A DNA stretch of 9,344 bases from an uncultured Oscillospiraceae bacterium (GTDB lineage Bacteria > Bacillota_A > Clostridia > Oscillospirales > Oscillospiraceae): contig CAAFFR010000074.1 in the NCBI GenBank assembly GCA_900762245.1, forward strand, positions 1-9,344, read 5' to 3'. This document shows, in pieces, positions 1 through 4,886 of this stretch (position 1 is the stretch's first letter; the number at the start of each line of letters is the position of its first letter). The position numbers were made by a program, and so were the translations under genes. Under the pieces are notes generated by a model. The model did no database searches. It worked only from the letters and a program-made list of their open reading frames with translations, and was not told where the DNA came from.

Positions 1-132
1 AAGTGCCAGTTTGGCTACAAGAAAACGGTGTATCGAGGGTTGAAGAAGAACGAGAATCGGCTGTATGCCATGTTCGCCTGTGCGAATTTATACTCCCTGG
101 CAATTGCCGGCCGCAAACTTTCCACAACCTGA
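1..132 (+). CDS. IS1182-like transposase, C-terminal 43 residues (5' end outside window)
   Basis: Frame 1 is open from the first base to TGA at 130-132. The peptide begins KCQFGYKKTVYRGLKKNENR and continues RLYAMFACANLYSLA. This resembles the C-terminus of IS1182/IS5-type DDE transposases, where a conserved FGY..V.YRGL..N..RLY..FA.ANLY stretch follows the last catalytic acidic residue. The catalytic residues lie outside the window. The gene lies directly upstream of a truncated mobilization gene, so this insertion probably cut that gene. The family call comes from memory of the C-terminal motif, so the exact IS family is less certain than the transposase call. Confidence 0.75.
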   Translation, partial: KCQFGYKKTVYRGLKKNENRLYAMFACANLYSLAIAGRKLSTT

Positions 133-164
133 TATAGGGGCAGTCTGCCCTTTGGAGTGGAAAG

Positions 165-202
165 AAGTGAAAAACCTGAGGTATATTGGCTGTTTTTCAC
201 TT
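165..202 (+). terminator. Inverted repeat after the transposase, possible terminator or part of the IS end
   Basis: AAGTGAAAAAC (165-175) and GTTTTTCACTT (192-202) are perfect 11-bp arms around a 16-nt spacer. The hairpin sits 33 bp after the transposase stop and is followed by an AT-rich stretch, not a clean T-run. A smaller palindrome, GGGCAG/CTGCCC, lies at about 138-150. Either could shield the IS from outside transcription. The exact IS boundary cannot be fixed from one copy. Confidence 0.5.
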
Positions 203-204
203 AA

Positions 205-384
205 ATTTCCTTAACTAAACCAAAAATCGGTCATTTTTACCATTTGGAACAGAATGAAGCTTATTTATTCAGAGGTTCCCTTACCCGGGAGGATAAAGAT
301 CTGTTAGAGCAGGAAGTCCGGGATCTGCACGATGTCCAGCGCAGTATCCAGATGCTGGCGGATGAACTGTATGGCAATCCTTAA
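205..384 (+). pseudogene. MobC-like relaxosome protein, 5'-truncated remnant
   Basis: An open frame runs from 205 (after a stop at 202-204) to TAA at 382-384 with no credible start. Its tail reads RGSLTREDKDLLEQEVRDLH then DVQRSIQMLADELYGNP. This charged helical C-terminus resembles small MobC-type accessory proteins encoded just upstream of this relaxase class. It also resembles the matching part of the intact mobC-like protein at 8269-8730 (FQRG..TPSELEYVRQK...IQQSVDK). The relaxase start codon (371) lies inside the last codons, an overlap typical of coupled mob genes. The N-terminal ribbon-helix-helix part is missing and is replaced by the end of the insertion sequence. Codons 205 to about 255 may therefore be IS-derived. 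Confidence 0.6.
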
Positions 385-1843
385 ACATAACACCTCCAAA
401 AATAAGTTTTCCGCTGCCGTTGAATACCTCACGATGCAGCACGACGAGAAAGGGGCCCTCCTGCGGGATCCGCAGGGGGATCCCATTCCCCGGCAGCACT
501 GTCTGATCAACGGCATCCACTGCCTTCCGGAAACCTTTGCGCCCTTGTGTTTGAAAGACCGGCTGCGTTTTGGAAAAGCGGCCGACAAGCGGTCGGTTTC
601 CACCCATCAATACATTATTTCCTTTGCACCGGAGGACCGGGATAAGGGGCTGACCATGGAGGACGCCCAGCGGTTTGGAATTGACTTTGCCAAGCGCAAT
701 TTCCCCGGTCACCGGGCTGTGGTCTGCACCCACGCAGACGGCGGACAGCACGCCGGCAACATTCATGTCCATATTGTCATCAGCAGTCTGCGCTTTGCAG
801 ACCGGGAACCGGATGACCAGTTCATGCGGCTGCGTTCGGATGGGACGGTGAAACCGTCAGAATATCGGGCCGGCTGCTGCCATCAGGATACTGCCGCCCT
901 GCGCAAATATCTGCTGGCGCAGACCAATGAATACTGCCGCCAGCATGGTTATGCCATCTGCCCCGAAAAAGCGAAAAACAAATATTCACAGGAAGAATAT
1001 CTGGCTAAATGCAAGGGGCGGGAAACCCGGAATGACCAGCTGCGCCGCGCCATCGCCGATGCAGCCGCCTCCACGAATCAGTTTGAGGAATTTACCCGGA
1101 GGTTGCAGCAGGATTACACCTATAAGGTCCCCCGGTATCCGCCCATCCCCTACCCTCTGCGGACAAAGCTGTGGAAGGAATACCGATCTCTGACCGAGGA
1201 CTTCTGGTCATGGAGCAAGCAGCGCAGGGCCGCCTACAAAGCGGAGCTGGTGAACGCCTATCAAGCCTTGAAGGACCCCGGACGAAAGGCGGACAGGCCT
1301 GCCATTTCCAGACAGATTGACCAGCTAAAGGAGAATCTTGCAAAGGAACGGCTGTATCGCAGCACCTTTCTGGACTACGCCAAGGCTGTCAGATTGGCTC
1401 TGGGGAGCCACAATCAGAGGGATGCGGAAGCGTGCCTGGAGCAGCTGCGGGAACTGACCTGCCGCCGGGAGGGTTATTGGCAGGCGGGCTGGAATCCCAA
1501 CGCCGGTAGCCATAGTCTCAAGGACGGTAACGTAAAATCCCGCATTACATGGAAGCAGATCACAGGGGAGGAAGCTGCCCACGCACAGAGGGTGCGGGAG
1601 GCTGTTGCTGAAGAAGCAGCGATCCGCAAAGCCGCCTCCGAGGAATATCAGGAGGTTCCCATGTCCATCGAAGCCTGTATCCGCCGGGGCGAGGTACAGT
1701 ACCGCCACCCGGATTCCCAGTGCTGGGTCCGTGGTAAACGCCTGGGCGATGCCTACACTTTGAAAAGTCTGGGTATTCATCCTCCCCGCCAGAGAACCCT
1801 GCCGGAACGGCATCGTTCCCCCAACAGGGAAATCACCAGATAA
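371..1843 (+). CDS. MOB-type relaxase (Relaxase/Mobilization nuclease domain)
   Basis: This 490-residue protein nicks one strand at oriT, stays covalently joined to the 5' end and pilots the DNA during conjugative mobilization. The HUH-type nuclease domain is at the N-terminus. The candidate catalytic Tyr is Y19 (AAVEYLTMQHD), a conserved HQYIISFAPED segment starts at H79, and the metal-binding histidine motif is HADGGQ at 121-126 followed by NIHVHIVI (H132, H134). Residues 170-490 are charged and largely helical, with no separate domain I recognise. I chose ATG 371 over the in-frame ATG at 332 because MAILKH is the typical N-terminus of this family and because it overlaps the preceding mobC tail by 14 bp, which suggests translational coupling. 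No strong ribosome site precedes it. The catalytic domain looks intact, but its mobC partner upstream is truncated, so activity may depend on an accessory protein supplied in trans. Confidence 0.9.
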   Translation: MAILKHNTSKNKFSAAVEYLTMQHDEKGALLRDPQGDPIPRQHCLINGIHCLPETFAPLCLKDRLRFGKAADKRSVSTHQYIISFAPEDRDKGLTMEDAQRFGIDFAKRNFPGHRAVVCTHADGGQHAGNIHVHIVISSLRFADREPDDQFMRLRSDGTVKPSEYRAGCCHQDTAALRKYLLAQTNEYCRQHGYAICPEKAKNKYSQEEYLAKCKGRETRNDQLRRAIADAAASTNQFEEFTRRLQQDYTYKVPRYPPIPYPLRTKLWKEYRSLTEDFWSWSKQRRAAYKAELVNAYQALKDPGRKADRPAISRQIDQLKENLAKERLYRSTFLDYAKAVRLALGSHNQRDAEACLEQLRELTCRREGYWQAGWNPNAGSHSLKDGNVKSRITWKQITGEEAAHAQRVREAVAEEAAIRKAASEEYQEVPMSIEACIRRGEVQYRHPDSQCWVRGKRLGDAYTLKSLGIHPPRQRTLPERHRSPNREITR

Positions 1844-1863
1844 TGCACCGAAGGAAAGAGGAG

Positions 1864-1911
1864 ACCCCCCATTTGTTGACTGAGCAGATGCCGCGCCGAC
1901 AAATGGGGGGT
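1864..1911. repeat. Large perfect inverted repeat downstream of the relaxase (terminator-like)
   Basis: ACCCCCCATTTGT (1864-1876) and ACAAATGGGGGGT (1899-1911) are perfect 13-bp arms around a 22-nt spacer, starting 20 bp after the relaxase stop. It is followed by TATATTTGTGGATTTG, a weak U-rich tail. The simplest reading is a terminator for the mob operon. The long loop and the position beside a relaxase also allow a protein-binding or oriT-related site. Confidence 0.55.
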
Positions 1912-2078
1912 ATATTTGTGGATTTGTAAAAATCTCAGAGAACAAGTTCCGTCCCGCGTGAATAGTACCGCGGAAAAAATCAGGAGGGTACCCCCTCCCG
2001 AACCCATCCTTATGCAGATGCCAATGCAGCTGTAGAAGCGTTTTCTCTGGTAATGGTTATGAAAAATATTTCTTAGAA

Positions 2079-2107
2079 TTGACCTTCGACTCATTTCGCG
2101 TTATTAT
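2079..2107 (+). promoter_or_regulatory. Sigma-A-type promoter of the Spo0A_C / membrane / secreted operon
   Basis: TTGACC (2079-2084) and TATTAT (2102-2107) are separated by exactly 17 bp. The expected start is near 2114, leaving a leader of about 195 nt. TTCGACT (2085-2091), 6 of 7 bases of the Spo0A box complement TTCGACA, lies just inside the -35. TCTTAGAAT (2071-2079) touches the -35 and is also found in the repeat array at 4564-4572. Confidence 0.65.
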
Positions 2108-2308
2108 TTATATACAAAGTGATATACTTGCTGATATAAAGAACTACAGGCAAATGAATAAACTATTTCGTGGCCTGAAAACAGGTTCCGGCAACGGGAA
2201 CATACCAATCCCTTTTATTTTTACATCGATCGGAATGCAAGTTATTTACGATAGGCAAAGCAAAGAATTTGTGCAATCACAGTAACCCTTGAAGGAGAGA
2301 AATAGATA

Positions 2309-2752
2309 ATGCGGCAAGCAAAAGTGAATGAAACACAAGCTTATGTTATTTCACTGACTTGTCACATTTGTGGAGGAGATGTTTGGGCTGCGATTTTGGC
2401 TGTCCTGTTTGAATTGGGATTCCGCCCTTCTATGGATGGTTTTCTATACTTACGAAGAGCAATTATGCTCCGATATCAAAATCCTGACGCGAGGATATCG
2501 GAGATTTACCAGATAATTGCCCAAGAGTACGATTCTGCAACATCTTCTGCTCAGGTGGAACAAGCAATTTACAGTATCATTACCGCAGCGTGGCAAAACA
2601 GAGACGCCGCACAATGGGACTACTTTTTTTCAGAAAAGATAATGGGTCGGCACAGTAGGCCTACCAATAAAGAGTTTATTTCCCATATGGCCTGTTTTAT
2701 GGAACTTTGGTGCAGCTACTGTAGAAAGGAAGAAGTGCATGGGACAAAATAA
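2309..2752 (+). CDS. Stand-alone Spo0A C-terminal (DNA-binding) domain protein
   Basis: This 147-residue predicted DNA-binding regulator consists almost only of a Spo0A C-terminal domain (residues about 24-134). Family landmarks in order are DVWAAILAVLFELGF, DGFLYLRRAIMLRYQNPDAR, SEIYQIIAQEYDSATSSAQV, AIYSIITAAWQNRD and RPTNKEFISHMA. True Spo0A proteins carry a receiver domain in front, and here none is fused. In the recognition helix, Spo0A's S-R-V-E-R-A-I-R-H becomes A-Q-V-E-Q-A-I-Y-S, so the arginines that read the 0A box are lost and the target should differ. Two CxxC pairs flank the domain (C18/C21 and C135/C138), a possible metal or redox site. The ribosome site AAGGAG (2292-2297) is 11 nt before ATG. 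The last 14 bp overlap the membrane-protein gene, so the two are probably co-translated. The domain call is firm; the regulatory target is unknown. Confidence 0.85.
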   Translation: MRQAKVNETQAYVISLTCHICGGDVWAAILAVLFELGFRPSMDGFLYLRRAIMLRYQNPDARISEIYQIIAQEYDSATSSAQVEQAIYSIITAAWQNRDAAQWDYFFSEKIMGRHSRPTNKEFISHMACFMELWCSYCRKEEVHGTK

Positions 2753-3593
2753 GATACCCTCTGTCAGGCAGGTATTGGAGCAGCTGTCTACGGAACAATT
2801 GGACCAAATGCTCGATGAGGAGCTGCACAGTGAGGCCCCGGATGCAGATGCGGTCCGTATGATCATGAAAATCCTGCGCGAACGGGATGATGCAGAGCGG
2901 AAAGATACGCCCGTTGTGCTGACACCGCAGCAGATAGAAGCCTGGGAGAAATACCAGCGAGATATCGCTCAGATCTGGAAGGAAGAAAACCGGATCATCC
3001 CGTTTCGCCGCTGGGCGTTGAAAACTGCCTCTATTGCTGCTGTTTTGGTCCTGCTGTTCCTGCCGATCCTGCCTCAGGAAGCAGGGGCTGAGAGTTTGTG
3101 GAACCGACTGGCAAGACTGACTGATGATCTTGTAGATTTCTTTGGTCCCAATGATAATATGGATCGTATCGAAGCATATGAATTCAAAACCGAAAATCCC
3201 GGCTTGCAACAGCTCTATGATGCAGTGGTGGAGTTGGGGGTTGCGAAGCCGGTGGTGCCGATGTGGTTGCCGACGATAGAGGAAGCGAATGAAATTAAGA
3301 TTGTGAACACCCCGACCAATAAGGGGGTACTTGCATCATTCCCATATAATAACAGCGAAATATTTTATAAATTAGATATTTTTCATTCGGATGTATCTCA
3401 TAAGTTTACCAGAGACGAAACCGAAATCAAGAAATTTGCAGTAAATGAAACAACGTTCTATATCATGCGTAATCTTGATTATTGGGTTGTGATATGGAAT
3501 GTGGATGAAATCGAATGCTCCATACAGATAGATTGTCAGGAGGATATCTTGCATAAGATTCTCAAATCAATCTATTCTATGGAGGATACCTAA
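2739..3593 (+). CDS. Single-pass membrane protein with DUF4367-like extracytoplasmic domain
   Basis: This 284-residue protein has three parts. Residues 1-90 are a charged, helical cytoplasmic region. A transmembrane segment lies at about 93-112 (ALKTASIAAVLVLLFLPIL), preceded by FRR, which predicts N-in topology. The outer part (about 115-284) has a C-terminal portion resembling DUF4367: GVAKPVVPMWLPTIEEANEI, then strands around YKLDIFHSD, NETTFYIMRNLDYWVVIWN and a final amphipathic helix. Proteins of this shape in Firmicutes are usually encoded after a sigma factor and are thought to act as anti-sigma factors or envelope sensors. Here the slot before it holds a Spo0A_C regulator instead. Its start lies inside the preceding gene (14-bp overlap), and its stop is directly followed by the secreted-protein start. 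A role in holding or signalling to the regulator is inference from gene order. Confidence 0.75.
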   Translation: MGQNKIPSVRQVLEQLSTEQLDQMLDEELHSEAPDADAVRMIMKILRERDDAERKDTPVVLTPQQIEAWEKYQRDIAQIWKEENRIIPFRRWALKTASIAAVLVLLFLPILPQEAGAESLWNRLARLTDDLVDFFGPNDNMDRIEAYEFKTENPGLQQLYDAVVELGVAKPVVPMWLPTIEEANEIKIVNTPTNKGVLASFPYNNSEIFYKLDIFHSDVSHKFTRDETEIKKFAVNETTFYIMRNLDYWVVIWNVDEIECSIQIDCQEDILHKILKSIYSMEDT

Positions 3594-4034
3594 ATGAAGC
3601 GTTTTGTTCAGATCGTCAGTCTGTGTTTGGTTCTTTCCTTGGTATTGGCAATGCCTGCCGCAGCAGCAGAATCCAATGCACGTGCCAGCCATTATTTTCA
3701 TTCGTTCAGCTGCTATCTCTGGAAAACCTCCAGCACCCAGTTTCAGGTTTGGTTTGATGTAACTGGTACGCATACGATGGATGAACTTGGAACCAGTGTA
3801 ATTAAGGTCCAGCGTTCTTCCGATAATGGGACTACATGGAGTACAGTAAAGACGTACAACATGTCAGATTATTCCAGTATGATTTGTGAAAATACAGGAA
3901 GACATGCTGATTGTGTTACCTATAGCGGTGCTTCTGCCGGCTACAAGTACAGGGCCTATGTGGAATTCTACGCTGAAGATGGCGAAGGTTCCGCAACCTA
4001 TATCGACTATACTTCTGCAATTACCATGCCGTAA
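3594..4034 (+). CDS. Small secreted protein, DUF6147-like
   Basis: This 146-residue protein has a clear Sec signal peptide: MKRF, a hydrophobic core (IVSLCLVLSLVLAM) and small residues PAAAAES, with likely cleavage near residue 25. The mature part is beta-rich and polar. Motifs include ASHYFHSFSCYL, FDVTGTHTMDELGTSVIKVQ, SSDNGTTWSTVKTY and the end GYKYRAYVEFYAEDGEG. These match what I remember of DUF6147, a family of unknown function in gut Firmicutes. Cys40 and a pair of later cysteines could form a disulfide. ATG directly follows the upstream stop (TAAATG), with GGAGG at 3581-3585, 8 nt away, so it is third in the operon. A role as the secreted output or ligand of the membrane protein is plausible but not shown. 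Confidence 0.75.
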   Translation: MKRFVQIVSLCLVLSLVLAMPAAAAESNARASHYFHSFSCYLWKTSSTQFQVWFDVTGTHTMDELGTSVIKVQRSSDNGTTWSTVKTYNMSDYSSMICENTGRHADCVTYSGASAGYKYRAYVEFYAEDGEGSATYIDYTSAITMP

Positions 4035-4094
4035 AACGAGCGTAAATTTCTTTTCAATTTTAAGTAAGTAACGGATCCTCTTGGCAGTCTTCAT

Positions 4095-4469
4095 TCATCC
4101 CCTCCCCACCGGGAGGGGATCTTTGTTTAGCAGCGCATCAATATGCTTTGTAATGATATCCAGGGAGCAAGGTTTCCTGATCACATAGTCAATGGCCAGG
4201 TCAGAAAGTGTCTGGAGTATATCCTCTGAGATCACCGGGGTAACGGCAATAATATGCTTTGGCCGATTCTCCGCCGCTGCCTGTAAAAGCGATATTCCTT
4301 CCATTCCAGGCAAAATAAGGTCCACAACCAACAGGTCACAGCCCAGCTGCATTCTATTAAGCCCTTCCCCTGCATCTTCGCATGCCGTTACAACATAACG
4401 CCCGCCCAGTGTCTCCTGCAGCATAACACGCATATCCTCCGAAGCCAAAATAAGCAAAATATGCTTCAC
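4095..4469 (-). CDS. Receiver-only response regulator (Spo0A-like receiver)
   Basis: This 124-residue protein is a single phosphoacceptor receiver domain with no output domain. All key residues are present: acidic pair E11/D12, phosphorylation site D50 (LLVVDLILPGMEGISLL), T77 (HIIAVTP) and K99-P100 (YVIRKPC). The DLxLPGxxGISLLQ and YxxxKPC wording resembles receivers of the divergent Spo0A-like regulators of Oscillospiraceae, which are normally fused to a Spo0A_C domain. Here the protein stops 24 residues after the KP motif. GTG 4469 is preferred because AGAGGGA lies 6 nt upstream; an in-frame GTG at 4493 has a poorer site. Its stop borders a hairpin shared with the convergent operon. The partner is unknown; the separate Spo0A_C protein 1.3 kb away is an obvious candidate. 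Confidence 0.85.
   Translation of the reverse strand: MKHILLILASEDMRVMLQETLGGRYVVTACEDAGEGLNRMQLGCDLLVVDLILPGMEGISLLQAAAENRPKHIIAVTPVISEDILQTLSDLAIDYVIRKPCSLDIITKHIDALLNKDPLPVGRG
4099..4118. terminator. Hairpin between convergent genes, possible bidirectional terminator
   Basis: CCCCTCCC (4099-4106) and GGGAGGGG (4111-4118) are perfect 8-bp arms with a 4-nt loop, placed between the convergent secreted-protein and response-regulator genes. On the plus strand it is followed by ATCTTTGTTTAG, a modest U-rich tail. On the minus strand it encodes the last residues of the response regulator (PLPVGRG), so the final codons and the hairpin share sequence. Confidence 0.5.
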
Positions 4470-4504
4470 ATCAATTCCCTCTTTTCCGTTCACTTTCCGT
4501 AATC

Positions 4505-4534
4505 AGCATACCACAGAAAGCTGAATAAGCGCAA
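4505..4534 (-). promoter_or_regulatory. Promoter of the receiver-only response regulator
   Basis: Read on the minus strand, TTGCGC (4529-4534) and TATGCT (4505-4510) are 18 bp apart, predicting a start near 4498 and a leader of about 30 nt before GTG 4469. Both boxes are weak and the spacer is long, as expected for a promoter needing an activator. A repeat array abuts the -35. Confidence 0.45.
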
Positions 4535-4570
4535 CTTAGGAAAACATAGGAAATCTTAGGATATCTTAGA
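4531..4570 (-). promoter_or_regulatory. Four tandem 10-bp repeats abutting the -35, likely activator sites
   Basis: On the plus strand the blocks read gcaaCTTAGG, aaaaCATAGG, aaatCTTAGG, atatCTTAGA: four head-to-tail copies of aaatCTTAGG at exactly one helical turn. On the minus strand, the direction of the promoter, the motif is CCTAAG and the array ends at the -35 box. Phased direct repeats of this kind are typical of cooperatively bound response regulators. Spo0A also binds tandem boxes head to tail about 10 bp apart. The bound protein is not known. Confidence 0.65.
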
Positions 4571-4650
4571 ATGTACAAAGCTGAGATTCTTATACAGCTG
4601 CTGAACCCTGCCTCCACATTCCGAAAAACCTAAACCTCATTTTCTCCTTA

Positions 4651-4793
4651 TCGCCGTCAGCCCCCGCCGTCAGAGAGGGGAAAAAGCATTGCAGCACAGC
4701 AAGTTTTTAGACATCAATCGCAGAGATTGGTATCCCAAAACACGTTGCTCCACAACGAATTTTCCACTTTCTGACGGCGGAGGCTGACGGCGA
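4651..4793. mobile_element. MITE-like element, 143 bp, with 34-bp terminal inverted repeats
   Basis: The left end (4651-4684) begins TCGCCGTCAGCCCCCGCCGT. The right end (4760-4793), reverse-complemented, begins TCGCCGTCAGCCTCCGCCGT. The 34-bp ends differ at only a few positions. Each end contains the octamer GCCGTCAG twice, 13 bp apart. The interior is non-coding and includes an imperfect hairpin around ATCAATC/GATTGGT (4713-4732). No clear target duplication is visible. A related half copy lies at 9152-9247. It sits between the response-regulator promoter and the exporter operon, in a convergent-safe intergenic position. Confidence 0.65.
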
Positions 4794-4815
4794 ATAGAAT
4801 TTTTTGAGCGTAAAT

Positions 4816-4861
4816 AATCGCCCAAGACAGATTGGTTTTCCCTAGTCTGTCTTGGGCGATT
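4816..4861 (-). terminator. Strong hairpin, terminator of the exporter operon
   Basis: AATCGCCCAAGACAGA (4816-4831) and TCTGTCTTGGGCGATT (4846-4861) are perfect 16-bp arms with a 14-nt loop, starting 25 bp beyond the ABC exporter stop. On the minus strand it is followed by ATTTACG, then by A-rich sequence. The U-tract is short, but stem strength and position support termination of the minus-strand operon. Confidence 0.65.
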
Positions 4862-4886
4862 TTCAATGTGATTCTTACTTGCATTT

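Larger units (their letters stand above)
1844..2308. other. 465-bp non-coding stretch between relaxase and regulator operon
   Basis: No convincing gene is present. It holds the 13-bp-arm inverted repeat at 1864-1911, a small palindrome (GGAGGG, TACC, CCCTCC at 1983-1998) and a good promoter at 2079-2107. About 195 nt of leader then runs to the regulator start at 2309. An open frame of 68 codons at 2079-2285 covers the promoter and has no ribosome site or recognisable motif, so I do not call it. Confidence 0.7.

Noticed and set aside
332..370. Upstream ATG 332 as relaxase start
   Set aside because: The extra 13 residues are the mobC tail read in another frame; MAILKH at 371 matches the family N-terminus.
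2079..2285. 68-codon frame upstream of the Spo0A_C gene
   Set aside because: It contains the promoter, lacks a ribosome site and shows no recognisable motif.
4531..4570. Short CRISPR-like array interpretation of the 10-bp repeats
   Set aside because: The units are 10 bp with no unique spacers and no cas genes are present; promoter-proximal operator repeats fit better.
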